Assembly (NCBI GenBank): GCA_964370225.1 | Contig: CAYJII010000042.1 | Coordinates: 1-18,334 of the forward strand | Length of the DNA stretch: 18,334 nucleotides | Reading direction: 5' to 3' | From: CAYJII01 sp964370225 | Lineage (GTDB): Bacteria; Bacillota; Clostridia; Oscillospirales; Ruminococcaceae | In this document: in pieces, positions 7,173-15,393 of the stretch | How positions within the stretch are numbered: the first letter of the stretch is position 1 | Layout of the letters: each line of letters begins with the position of its first letter | Translations under genes and position numbers: made by a program | Notes under the pieces: generated by a model | What the model saw: only the letters and a program-made list of their open reading frames with translations | Database searches by the model: none | What the model was told of the DNA's origin: nothing

Positions 7173-8786
7173 ATGAAAAAAGGTATCAAAGTATTATTAG
7201 CAGCTATAATGACTATGAGCATTTTAGCAAGCTGTACAGCTCCTACAGATGATTCAGGAGATTCTGCAAACCAAGGCGGCGGTGCAGACAATGAAGGCGC
7301 ATCCATGGAAGAAATTTCGGTTGAATGGTATGTAAACGAAAGCTGGTTTTCTTCACCTGACGACAACTTAGTATGGAATTTAATCAAAGATCAAACTGGT
7401 GTAGCGATTGACTACATTATCCCTGTAGGTGACCCTGCAGAAAAATTAAACGCAATGATTGCTTCCAACACATTGCCTGATATGGTTACAATGGGCTGGT
7501 GGGACGGCGCTGTACAAATGATTTCTAACGCTGACTACACCTATTCATACCAAGAACTATTTGAAATGGAACCTGAATTGGAACCTCTACTCAACGAAAC
7601 AGTATTTAACTGGTATTCACAAGACGACGGAAATACATACGCTTATCCATGTAACTCCGTGTCACAAGCGGACATAGATGCAGGTCTTACTTCAAACAGA
7701 ACTTTCCTCGTGCGTAAAGACATTTACGAAGCAATTGGCTCACCAGATATGCGCACACCTGAAGGCTTCCTACAAGCTTTAGAAGATGCGCAAGCACAGT
7801 TTCCCGAAGCACTTAACGGCGAACCGCTAATCCCATTCGGCACAACTGCATTCACTACAACTGGGAACACAGGATTTGAGGACATTTTGCTTGAATTTTT
7901 GGCAGTACCTAGAGAAATCGATGGTGAATTTGTTCCAACAAGCAACGGTAATACTTCCGAAGAATATATCACATGGCTAAAAACATTCCGTCAAGCAAAC
8001 GAAGATGGACTACTAAAAGACGACATCTTCATTGACGACAGAACACAAATCGAAGAAAAAATCCAACAAGGCAGATACTTTGCACTAATGTACCAGGCAA
8101 TTGATGCTATGAACCCATTAGGACAACTATACGCAAACAGCCCTGACTCAGTTTACATAGCTGTGGATGGCCCGTCAAACAGCGATTTGGACACACATGC
8201 ACTTTCAGTGCCTGGTTACTCAGGTTGGGAAGTAACATTCGTTACTAAAAACGCTGAAAACCCAGAGAGAATCGCAAGCTTACTTGCATGGGGACATTCC
8301 GAAGAAGGTCAAACAGCTCTTTACTTAGGCGAAGAGGGTGTAACTTACGACATCGTAGACGGTGAACCAGTGATAAAAGAAGAAGTTATGGCGCTTAAAA
8401 ATGACGACATGGCTACATTCAAACAACAATACAACATCTTAAACGAATACTGGATGTTCGCACAAACTTCCATGCTACTAGAATGGCAACCAGAACCGGA
8501 CGTTCCTTTTGATCAATACGCAGATTGGGCAGCAGGCAAATCCGCTTCATACGGTCTATATGATAACCTCACTCCTCCCGCTGACACTGATGAATACGAA
8601 ATCGGCGTTAAAGTCGGAAATAAATGGGGCGAAGTGTTACCGCAACTTCTAAAAGCTGAAAGCGAAGATGAATTCGACCAAATCTGGAGTGATTTCCAAC
8701 AATACAAAGAAGATAACGACTACCAAACTGTTTTAGATTACAATGTAGGGCGCATAGAAGCAAACAAAGAAAAATTAGGACAATAA
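7173..8786 (+). CDS. extracellular sugar-binding lipoprotein, LplA type (first copy)
   Basis: This 537-residue solute-binding protein has a type II signal peptide: basic MKKGIK start, hydrophobic core, and lipobox LASC with the lipidated Cys at residue 21. A Gly/Asp/Ser linker leads into the mature domain, which begins VEWYVNESWF. The large size and aromatic-rich binding domain match the LplA/YtcQ group of oligosaccharide receptors. It lies 34 nt after the second permease behind an AGGAGG site and is clearly the receptor for that transporter. It is paralogous to the next gene: both share an EWYV start, a YIIP-G block, TLPD, and the nearly identical stretch NRTFLVRKDIYEAIGSPDM. A hairpin follows the stop, so the transport operon can end here. 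Confidence 0.92.
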   Translation: MKKGIKVLLAAIMTMSILASCTAPTDDSGDSANQGGGADNEGASMEEISVEWYVNESWFSSPDDNLVWNLIKDQTGVAIDYIIPVGDPAEKLNAMIASNTLPDMVTMGWWDGAVQMISNADYTYSYQELFEMEPELEPLLNETVFNWYSQDDGNTYAYPCNSVSQADIDAGLTSNRTFLVRKDIYEAIGSPDMRTPEGFLQALEDAQAQFPEALNGEPLIPFGTTAFTTTGNTGFEDILLEFLAVPREIDGEFVPTSNGNTSEEYITWLKTFRQANEDGLLKDDIFIDDRTQIEEKIQQGRYFALMYQAIDAMNPLGQLYANSPDSVYIAVDGPSNSDLDTHALSVPGYSGWEVTFVTKNAENPERIASLLAWGHSEEGQTALYLGEEGVTYDIVDGEPVIKEEVMALKNDDMATFKQQYNILNEYWMFAQTSMLLEWQPEPDVPFDQYADWAAGKSASYGLYDNLTPPADTDEYEIGVKVGNKWGEVLPQLLKAESEDEFDQIWSDFQQYKEDNDYQTVLDYNVGRIEANKEKLGQ

Positions 8787-8797
8787 CTCACATATTA

Positions 8798-8830
8798 AAG
8801 ACAAGGAATTCTTTATGAATCCCTTGTCTT
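8798..8830 (+). terminator. hairpin (terminator or attenuator) between the two lipoprotein genes
   Basis: AAGACAAGGAATTC (8798-8811) pairs with GAATCCCTTGTCTT (8817-8830) with one mismatch over a TTTAT loop. The T-tract after it is short (ATATGC). It probably separates the highly expressed transport genes from the downstream sensor genes, with some readthrough possible. Its 3' arm overlaps the -35 of the next promoter. Confidence 0.55.
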
Positions 8831-8852
8831 ATATGCATTATTGCGTTATAAT
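8824..8852 (+). promoter_or_regulatory. internal promoter for second lipoprotein, kinase and regulator
   Basis: TTGTCT (8824-8829) and TATAAT (8847-8852) are exactly 17 bp apart, 24 nt before the ATG at 8877. This would allow the sensor genes to be expressed independently of the transporter. The -35 lies in the 3' arm of the preceding hairpin. Confidence 0.55.
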
Positions 8853-8876
8853 TTATACAAAGAATTGGGGGGTTAG

Positions 8877-10466
8877 ATGAAAAACAATATGAATAGGAAA
8901 ATTGCATTAATTCTCGCCTTGGCTTTTATATTGACTTTGTTTGGCGGCTGTCAAATAAACTCTGAAGATATAGATGACACCGATGATACTGCACAGCGCA
9001 TAACCTTAGAGTGGTATGTGCATTATTCGTGGTTTCACGGCAACTGGGGAGACGATGCAGTTTCAAAAGAAATTTCCGCCATTACCGGATATGATATAGA
9101 GTACATAATCCCTATAGGCAGTGAAAACGAATATTTGCGCACGTTAATCGCTACGGGCACCTTACCGGACTTGCTGACAATCCCATGGTCCGACCAAATG
9201 TTTAACGAACTTTTGCTGGAAGAAGCTATCGTCTCCCTATCGGATTTGAGTGTCGAAAACGGACACGCAGCTATTTTTGACACTCTCGCACCGGGCACAA
9301 GGGAATGGTATACCAACGAAAACGGTGAAATATACGGATACCCTAACGCCACATTCCCAATGAACGGTGCGACCGAGAGCAACCGCACGTTCCTTGTGCG
9401 CAAGGACATCTACGAGGCTATAGGCTCGCCTGACATGTCCACGCCCGAAGGTTTTTTGACGGCGCTGGGTGATGCTAAAGAAGCATTCCCCACAGTGGGC
9501 GAAAAACCGCTTATTCCATTGGGTTTACAGGAATTTAACGAGTATGGCAACGCTTCCTTGGAGGATTATTTGCAGGATTTTTTAGCAGCCGAATATGAAA
9601 TAGACGGCAAAGTAAATGACCGATTTCTCTCCTCTGACTCAAAAACATGGCTGAAAATGCTGAATGAGGCTAATAATTTAGGTCTAATGCCTGTAGATAT
9701 TTTTGCGGACACCAGAGTCCAAATGGAGGAAAAGATTGAACAAGGACGCTATTTTGCGATGCTATATCAGTGGTCGGATTGTCAAGCTCAATTAAAAAAG
9801 CTCTATGAAACAAACCCCGAAATGCAATATATCGCAATAGACGGCCCTAAAAACGCTAATGGAGACGACCATATGCTCAGTGCACAGGGGATCCAAGGCT
9901 GGACACTGACTTCAATCGCAAAAAATAGTGAGTACCAGTACGAAGCGTTTGAGCTAATGAGTTTTCTTGCGAGCGATGCGGGGCAAAAACTGATATTTTC
10001 TGGTGTGGAAAATAACGGTTACACCATGGTTGAGGGCGAGTTGATCTTTGATGAAGAGTATTTTGATTTGCTTTATACCGATAGGCGAGCGTTTGACTTG
10101 AAATATGGTGCAGATGCGACACATTGGCCGATGATGAACGATTATTATGCGCTCGAAAATGGGTATATTCCACCCGATTTCCCGTATTTAGCGGAGATAA
10201 TAGACTGGACGGAGCAATATGCCACTGACAATTCGCTTTATGCATTTTCGCTCGACCCAACTTCACAAGAAGCGATGATTGATGCCGAAAATTCGAGAAA
10301 AAAAGGCGAGCTTTTGCCAAAGCTCATATTAGCAGAAAGCGAAGAGGAGTTCGACGCTCTTTGGGCGGAATACGAAGTGTGGTTAACAGAAATAAACTAC
10401 GAGGTATTGATAGAAGAACTGCAAAAACAATTGGAAGAGAACAAGGAAATTTTAGGTGTCGAGTAA
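8877..10466 (+). CDS. sugar-binding lipoprotein, LplA type (second copy, probable sensor partner)
   Basis: This 529-residue lipoprotein has a basic N-terminus, a hydrophobic core and lipobox LFGGC, with the lipidated Cys at residue 25. Its mature domain parallels the first copy throughout (LEWYVHYSWF, YIIPIG, TLPDLL, NRTFLVRKDIYEAIGSPDM, EEKIEQGRYFAMLYQ), so the two arose by duplication. It has diverged widely, and wobble codons differ, suggesting an old duplication. No second permease pair is present. It has its own promoter and is followed 22 nt later by a YesM-type kinase and its regulator. This placement resembles AraP of the AraPST system, in which a sugar-binding lipoprotein presents the ligand to the kinase. 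A receptor for the upstream permeases is the alternative. The GGGGGG ribosome-binding site before ATG 8877 is atypical. Confidence 0.9.
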   Translation: MKNNMNRKIALILALAFILTLFGGCQINSEDIDDTDDTAQRITLEWYVHYSWFHGNWGDDAVSKEISAITGYDIEYIIPIGSENEYLRTLIATGTLPDLLTIPWSDQMFNELLLEEAIVSLSDLSVENGHAAIFDTLAPGTREWYTNENGEIYGYPNATFPMNGATESNRTFLVRKDIYEAIGSPDMSTPEGFLTALGDAKEAFPTVGEKPLIPLGLQEFNEYGNASLEDYLQDFLAAEYEIDGKVNDRFLSSDSKTWLKMLNEANNLGLMPVDIFADTRVQMEEKIEQGRYFAMLYQWSDCQAQLKKLYETNPEMQYIAIDGPKNANGDDHMLSAQGIQGWTLTSIAKNSEYQYEAFELMSFLASDAGQKLIFSGVENNGYTMVEGELIFDEEYFDLLYTDRRAFDLKYGADATHWPMMNDYYALENGYIPPDFPYLAEIIDWTEQYATDNSLYAFSLDPTSQEAMIDAENSRKKGELLPKLILAESEEEFDALWAEYEVWLTEINYEVLIEELQKQLEENKEILGVE

Positions 10467-10488
10467 AATAAAAAGGAGCGACGATATT

Positions 10489-12297
10489 ATGGAAACACCA
10501 CGCCAAACCTTACTGAATATATGGAATAAAATGCCTTTAAACCGCAAGTTTTCCACGCTTCTCGTGTCGCTACTCATATTACCCACATTGTTGTCGCTGT
10601 TTTACATTTTTAACTCCATGCGTGTAGAAATAATAGAGGACACCAAAAATTCAGTGCAAGACGAGCTGACAAATGCTGCCGTATTTATCGAGGCAAACCG
10701 CCAAACTACCACCAGTATCATGCAGTCTATTATCGCCAATACACAGCTCACCGACTATCTGTCCGGCCCAGTATCCTCAGAAGAGCTTGTCACATTAGGG
10801 CGAACCATGGCACCATATTTAGAGGCGCTGGTGTACACAAACGGATATGTGAGAAGCCTTAGAATATACTCGGACGCTTCAGATATCCCGGAACTCTGGC
10901 CTGTGTTTGTAGATATTGAACGGGTAAACAGTATTGACTGGTACGGGGGCATAAAGCCCGATAGCACCGCTATTAGGGTGGATTATAGCGAAAAATTATC
11001 AGATGCAACCACTCAGCTCAGCGGAGAAAATTTAATCTCTTTTGCAACAGCCATTGATACAGACACCGCCCCACAGCCCATTGTGGAAGTTTCGTACACT
11101 ATGTCCGATTTTTTTGGTACGCTTTACAAAGGGACAGCAGAGAACTATTCGTTTTTTTGCAGGAACGATACATTATATCTGCATGAAGAGAACCAAAATC
11201 GCAGTGATATAGCGCATTTCGCTTTAGAAAATTTCAGCAGTGATGCGGACACTATCACCTATATGGGCAGGCAGTATGTGCTGCGCTCCTCCACTCTTGA
11301 CGGTATGGGGGGAGAGCTTTATGTGATACATGATATAACAGACGCTATCAGATCTACGTACAATATGCAAATGCTCTTGTACGTAATCATATTCATTTTC
11401 TTTATCATAATGTACTTTTTTTACGGAGGTATTGTTAGGATTTTCCTAAAACGCATATACTCCACTATTTCTGCAATGAGAGCTATCGAGAAAGGTAAGC
11501 GCTTAGACGAGATTGAGGGTTTTTCCTCCGAAGATACCGACACGCAACAAGAGAAATTAGCCTATGATGAGTCTGAGCAACTGCAATACTACTTTAAGCG
11601 TATGGCTAAAAAAATTGACGTGTTAATCGAGCAGAATACCAAGCGTGCACTCCTCGAAAAAGACGCAGAGATTAAAGCGCTACAAAACCAGATAAATTCA
11701 CATTTTCTATACAATGTGCTAAACAATATTGAGATGATGGCTATTATCGATAATAACGACAATATTGCTGATACTGTGACATCACTCGGACGATTATTGC
11801 GCTATTCCATGAACTGGAAAAAGCAAATGGTGCCACTTGCTCAAGAACTTGCTTATGTGGAAGATTATGTGAAGCTTTTTAATATGCGTTTCGACAACGA
11901 AATCCGTCTATTATTTGCAGTTGATGAAATCGCACATGACGCTTTAGTGCCGAAAATGTGCATTCAGCCCATTGTGGAAAATGCCATTGTCCATGGGATT
12001 GAGCATCGGGACGACAAAGAGATAATACAAATCAATGCAAAAATAAATGATGATGTACTGACTATACGTATTACAGACACGGGAATAGGGATGTCCGAAC
12101 AAACGGTTAAAGAGCTAAATGAGAAACTACAAAACCCCGATAATTCCGAGTTTGTAACAGGGATTGGGCTTGTGAATGTGCACGAGCGTTTAGAAAGGCG
12201 TTTTGGCAAAGAATACGGCATTGTAGTTGAGAGTAAAGAAAATCTATGCACTAAAATAACGATGACAATGCCATTTAGGAGTGTGAGCGATGAATAA
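10489..12297 (+). CDS. YesM-type sensor histidine kinase
   Basis: This is a 602-residue membrane kinase. I start at ATG 10489, which follows AAAAGGAG at normal spacing; the GTG at 10456 lies within the preceding gene and lacks a site. Order: transmembrane helix 1 (about 22-43), a roughly 250-residue extracellular sensor region, transmembrane helix 2 (about 294-318), a HAMP-like linker and coiled coil (about 320-395), the His_kinase domain with phospho-acceptor H405 in QINSHFLYNVLNN, then an ATPase domain with N-box PIVENAIVHG (494-503), DTGIGM (530-535) and GIGLVNVHERL (558-568). Family members usually read QINPHFLYN, so Ser replaces Pro before the His. The gene overlaps the regulator by 8 nt. 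It probably senses sugar directly or through the lipoprotein encoded just upstream and phosphorylates that regulator. Confidence 0.93.
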   Translation: METPRQTLLNIWNKMPLNRKFSTLLVSLLILPTLLSLFYIFNSMRVEIIEDTKNSVQDELTNAAVFIEANRQTTTSIMQSIIANTQLTDYLSGPVSSEELVTLGRTMAPYLEALVYTNGYVRSLRIYSDASDIPELWPVFVDIERVNSIDWYGGIKPDSTAIRVDYSEKLSDATTQLSGENLISFATAIDTDTAPQPIVEVSYTMSDFFGTLYKGTAENYSFFCRNDTLYLHEENQNRSDIAHFALENFSSDADTITYMGRQYVLRSSTLDGMGGELYVIHDITDAIRSTYNMQMLLYVIIFIFFIIMYFFYGGIVRIFLKRIYSTISAMRAIEKGKRLDEIEGFSSEDTDTQQEKLAYDESEQLQYYFKRMAKKIDVLIEQNTKRALLEKDAEIKALQNQINSHFLYNVLNNIEMMAIIDNNDNIADTVTSLGRLLRYSMNWKKQMVPLAQELAYVEDYVKLFNMRFDNEIRLLFAVDEIAHDALVPKMCIQPIVENAIVHGIEHRDDKEIIQINAKINDDVLTIRITDTGIGMSEQTVKELNEKLQNPDNSEFVTGIGLVNVHERLERRFGKEYGIVVESKENLCTKITMTMPFRSVSDE

Positions 12298-13075
12298 TAT
12301 TTTAATAGTTGATGATGAGAAATTTGTCCGCTTGGGATTTGAAACAATAATAACACGTAGTGGTTTATGCAAAGGGCAAATCATTCAAGCGCGCAACGGT
12401 CAAGAAGCGGTCATGGCGCTAAAGGAAAATACATTTGACTTAGTGATTACCGATATAAAAATGCCGATGATGGATGGGATTTCCTTTTTAGATACACTTA
12501 CAAAGGAAAAGCTATCCGATGCATTTATCGTAGTTATAAGTGGGTATGACGATTTTAGTTACGCAGTTGAAACCATGCGCAGGGGAGCGTGTGAATATTT
12601 ACTAAAGCCGATTGACCGCATTGCCTTTGTAGAGATGCTTGAAAAAATAGATAGGCTAATTGAGGAAAAACTCCTTGAAAAAGTGGAAGACCTCAGTGCT
12701 AATGCCCATGAGCAAAACACAAAGGCGAAAGTTAAAGCTGCTGTGGACTATATTCTAGAAAATTACATGGGTGATATTAATATGGCAACGGTATCAAATT
12801 ACGTGTCCATGAACTATACTTTTTTTTCCGAGAGTTTCAGAGAGCATACTGGCAAAAGCTTTGTCGATTATGTCAAGTCAATCCGCATAAACATGGCAAA
12901 AAGATTGTTGCGAGAAACTACTGCAAAAGTGAATACAATCGCAGCGGAAGTGGGGTACACCGACGAAAAGCATTTTTTAAAGCTTTTTAAAGCAGAGGTG
13001 GGACTTACCCCGTCCCAGTACAGACATAAGCACAGCGAAACTGGCGCTCCCTCCACTTTATCAGCTTTGGATTGA
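12290..13075 (+). CDS. YesN-type response regulator (receiver plus AraC HTH)
   Basis: This 261-residue cytosolic regulator has a receiver domain at about 3-120 with the acidic pair D8/D9, phospho-acceptor D55 (VITDIKMPMMDG), Ser84 (VISGYDDF) and Lys106 (LLKPID). A short charged linker leads to a C-terminal AraC-family DNA-binding domain (about 148-248). Its second helix-turn-helix, from about 213, is followed by FLKLFKAEVGLTPSQYR. The gene starts inside the kinase stop region (GATGAATAA), indicating coupled translation. It is shorter than many YesN proteins because the central linker is minimal. By family precedent it should activate the transport operon and perhaps the divergent large gene in response to oligosaccharide. 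The intergenic inverted repeats at 5090-5216 are candidate targets (inference). Confidence 0.95.
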   Translation: MNNILIVDDEKFVRLGFETIITRSGLCKGQIIQARNGQEAVMALKENTFDLVITDIKMPMMDGISFLDTLTKEKLSDAFIVVISGYDDFSYAVETMRRGACEYLLKPIDRIAFVEMLEKIDRLIEEKLLEKVEDLSANAHEQNTKAKVKAAVDYILENYMGDINMATVSNYVSMNYTFFSESFREHTGKSFVDYVKSIRINMAKRLLRETTAKVNTIAAEVGYTDEKHFLKLFKAEVGLTPSQYRHKHSETGAPSTLSALD

Positions 13076-13116
13076 ACTAGATAGTGATAGTATCGTTAGA
13101 GAAACATAACGCAAAA

Positions 13117-13147
13117 AAGGCACAGCTTCGGCTGTGTCTTTTTATTT
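13117..13147 (+). terminator. rho-independent terminator after the response regulator
   Basis: AAGGCACAGC (13117-13126) pairs with GCTGTGTCTT (13131-13140) with one G-U pair over a UUCG tetraloop closed by C-G. TTTATTT follows. This is a textbook stable terminator ending the carbohydrate locus. Confidence 0.9.
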
Positions 13148-13155
13148 GCGAGAAT

Positions 13156-13165
13156 TGTTAGTCCT
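13156..13165 (+). repeat. partial match to the dispersed GTGTTAGTCC repeat
   Basis: TGTTAGTCCT matches the inner 10 bp of the 16-bp repeat at 715 and 1706, in the same orientation, but the A-run is absent. It lies between the terminator and the operator cluster. Ten bases are weak evidence, and chance is possible. Confidence 0.25.
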
Positions 13166-13265
13166 TATTCGACTCTAACGGATCAGTTTCGTAGACAAGG
13201 AATGGTTGCGTTATCAATTTGTATTTTTGTAAAAAAAACTAATTCTATACCAAAAGAAAACTGTT

Positions 13266-13363
13266 TATTAGTCAAAACTAACCATTATAAGTTTTGAATG
13301 TTTTATTCGCTTGACATATAGGTTAGTTTGTGCTAATCTTTATAAGGTTAGAAGCGACTAACA
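13266..13363 (+). promoter_or_regulatory. siderophore operon promoter with three TTAG-N6-CTAA dyads
   Basis: A consensus -35 TTGACA (13311-13316) lies 17 bp before a weak -10 TAATCT (13334-13339). Three dyads with the same geometry surround it: ATTAG-N6-CTAACC with core 13268-13281, GGTTAG-N6-CTAATC at 13321-13338 lying between -35 and -10, and GGTTAG-N6-CTAACA at 13346-13363 over the likely start of transcription. The last two are 25 bp apart. The geometry does not match Fur or the 19-bp DtxR/IdeR box; a MarR- or DtxR-like metal-responsive repressor is the inference. The rest of the 310-nt gap holds the terminator and a partial repeat. Confidence 0.7.
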
Positions 13364-13385
13364 ATATTCCGAGAGGATTTTTTTA

Positions 13386-14387
13386 ATGAAAAAATATAAA
13401 ATTACAATCTTAATGATTGTATTAACAGTTATACTTTCCTTTATTTCAATTTTTATTGGTGCTTATGATGTATCACTAAGCGGCATTTTGGAGGGTGATT
13501 TTTTACAACTCACTGTACTTATTAACGCTAGACTGCCTCGTGTACTCGCAATACTTTGTACTGGTATTGGCATGAGTATTGCAGGACTTATAATGCAAAA
13601 CCTTTGTATGAATAAGTTTGTATCGCCAACAACAGGTGCTACTATTTCTTCCGCACAGCTTGGTATAGTTGTGGCAATGCTTTTCATACCTACTGCTACT
13701 TTGGCGGTAAGAACTGTTTTCGCCTTTGTACTGTCTATTCTAGGCACATGGGTTTTTGTGTGGTTTGTGCAAAAAATAAAATTTAAAGATGTCATCATGG
13801 TTCCTCTTATCGGTATTATGTTTAACAGTGTAATAGGCGGTGTTGTTAGTTATCTTGCCTATGAAAATGACTTAACACAAGTTCTAGCAAGCATGCTTGT
13901 AGGCGATTTTTCACTGATACTGGCAGGAAGATATGAAATAGTATTCTTAATTTTACCGCTTGTTCTTATCGCTTTTATCTATGCCAATCACTTTAATATC
14001 GTCGGTATGGGAGAGAGCTTTTCAACCAATCTCGGTGTAAACTACAAAATTGTTATGTTCGGCGGACTTTCCATTGCAGCTGTTATTACTGCGAGTGTGG
14101 TTGTAACTGTCGGCACAATTTCTTACATAGGACTTATTGTTCCAAATATAGTAGCGATGTTCCGAGGTGATAAAATCCGTGGCAGTATCCTAGACGTCGG
14201 AGTGTTCGGCGCAATGTTCGTGCTAATTTGTGACATAATTGGCAGGGTCGTTATAAGACCTTACGAAATGCCTATCGAACTTATATCTGGTATTATTGGA
14301 AGCGTAATCTTTATCGCCCTTCTCTTTAAACGCCTCAACTCGGGCAAACCAAAGATAAAAAAAGAGGAGGTAAGTTGCGGTGAATAA
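13386..14387 (+). CDS. iron-siderophore ABC transporter permease (FecCD family, YclN-like)
   Basis: This is a 333-residue, very hydrophobic protein with about nine or ten membrane helices. It shows the FecCD signatures: RLPR at 49-52 followed by GIGMSIAGLIMQ (60-71), a FVSPTTGAT stretch in place of the usual NPLxxPxxLG (78-86), and GTISYIGLIVPNIVAMFRGD, which contacts the ATPase, towards the C-terminus. It is the first gene of a permease-permease-ATPase-(small protein)-binding protein operon, the same order as yclNOPQ of Bacillus, which imports petrobactin. A catecholate-type siderophore is therefore possible but not shown. The ATG follows AGAGGA; the last codons overlap the next gene by 8 nt. 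The promoter with repeated dyads lies immediately upstream. Confidence 0.92.
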   Translation: MKKYKITILMIVLTVILSFISIFIGAYDVSLSGILEGDFLQLTVLINARLPRVLAILCTGIGMSIAGLIMQNLCMNKFVSPTTGATISSAQLGIVVAMLFIPTATLAVRTVFAFVLSILGTWVFVWFVQKIKFKDVIMVPLIGIMFNSVIGGVVSYLAYENDLTQVLASMLVGDFSLILAGRYEIVFLILPLVLIAFIYANHFNIVGMGESFSTNLGVNYKIVMFGGLSIAAVITASVVVTVGTISYIGLIVPNIVAMFRGDKIRGSILDVGVFGAMFVLICDIIGRVVIRPYEMPIELISGIIGSVIFIALLFKRLNSGKPKIKKEEVSCGE

Positions 14388-15390
14388 AGCAATGACAATA
14401 GCTCAAACAAATTCAAAGGATAAAAGCAAAAGAAAACCTTTTACATCCTTACAAAAGATGATTGTATTAATAATTATCTGCATACTTTTTGGACTTACAT
14501 ATCAGTTTATCTTTGTAGACATGCAGTTTTTTGACTATGCTATGCACATAAGAACACCTAAACTTATCACAATGATAATTGCTGCTTTTTGTATAGGAAC
14601 TGCGAGCATTGTGTTCCAGTCGATTATCAGAAACCGAATAGTTACCCCTTGCCTTTTGGGTATGAACTCACTTTATATTTTGCTACATACGGCTATAGTT
14701 TTTGTATTGGGTGGAAGCAGCATTCTTGCTGCAAACAAATATGTATCTTTTATAGTGGATATAGTCTTAATGGGCGTTTTGGGTACAATTATATATGGAT
14801 CATTATTTAAAAAGACAAAGTACAATATACTTTATGTCCTTCTTGCTGGGACTGTTTTGGCCACATTTTTTTCAAGCATTTCAAACACGATGACTCGTGT
14901 TATGGATCCAAATGAATACGACAAGCTTTTAACCGAACTTGTTGCAGGATTTGACCACGTAAATGCTGAACTGATATATATGGCACTCGGGTTAATTGCC
15001 ATAACAGTGGTCATATTTTGGAAAGACATTAAACTGCTTGATGTTATAACCCTCGGCAAAAACCAAGCGATAAACTTAGGTGTTGACTATGACAAGACGG
15101 TAAGGAGATTACTTATCGGGGTCACATTCTTTATAACGATTGCAACAGCTTTAGTCGGACCGATTTCTTTCCTCGGGCTTATAATTGCAAATCTTTCAAG
15201 AGAATTTTTTAAAACCTACAAGCATAGCTATCTTATGATAGGCTCGGCACTTATGGGTGTTGCGGTACTTTTGGGAGGACAAACTTTAATAGAGCATGTT
15301 TTTGGCTTTGGAACACAAATTTCCGTCTTTATCAACCTGTTCGGCGGAGCATATTTCTTGTTCCTTGTGCTTAAAAACAAAGGAGTATAA
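14380..15390 (+). CDS. iron-siderophore ABC transporter permease (FecCD family, YclO-like)
   Basis: This 336-residue FecCD-family membrane protein is the second half of the heterodimeric channel. A basic N-terminal tail precedes about nine helices. The RTPKLITMIIAAFCIG segment corresponds to the RxPRxxxAxxxGxxL signature, and VGPISFLGLIIANLSREFF to the ATPase-contacting loop. I accept the GTG at 14380, because GAGGAGG ends nine bases before it. The overlap with the previous gene (GTGAATAA) implies coupled translation; the alternative ATG at 14392 would shorten the protein by four residues. The next gene starts four bases after the stop. Confidence 0.92.
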   Translation: MNKAMTIAQTNSKDKSKRKPFTSLQKMIVLIIICILFGLTYQFIFVDMQFFDYAMHIRTPKLITMIIAAFCIGTASIVFQSIIRNRIVTPCLLGMNSLYILLHTAIVFVLGGSSILAANKYVSFIVDIVLMGVLGTIIYGSLFKKTKYNILYVLLAGTVLATFFSSISNTMTRVMDPNEYDKLLTELVAGFDHVNAELIYMALGLIAITVVIFWKDIKLLDVITLGKNQAINLGVDYDKTVRRLLIGVTFFITIATALVGPISFLGLIIANLSREFFKTYKHSYLMIGSALMGVAVLLGGQTLIEHVFGFGTQISVFINLFGGAYFLFLVLKNKGV

Positions 15391-15393
15391 TCT

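Noticed and set aside
9877..10320. 147-residue leftward open frame within the second lipoprotein gene
   Set aside because: It is antisense to a clear paralogue, low in complexity, and has no start signals.
10456..10488. GTG start giving the kinase 11 more residues
   Set aside because: It lies inside the end of the lipoprotein gene and has no ribosome-binding site. AAAAGGAG precedes the ATG at 10489.
13266..13363. Fur box at the siderophore promoter
   Set aside because: The sites read TTAG-N6-CTAA and do not contain the GATAATGATAATCATTATC-type hexamer arrays expected for Fur.
14589..14810. 73-residue rightward open frame inside the second FecCD permease
   Set aside because: It is out of frame with a well-supported permease, rich in Cys and Tyr, and lacks a ribosome-binding site.
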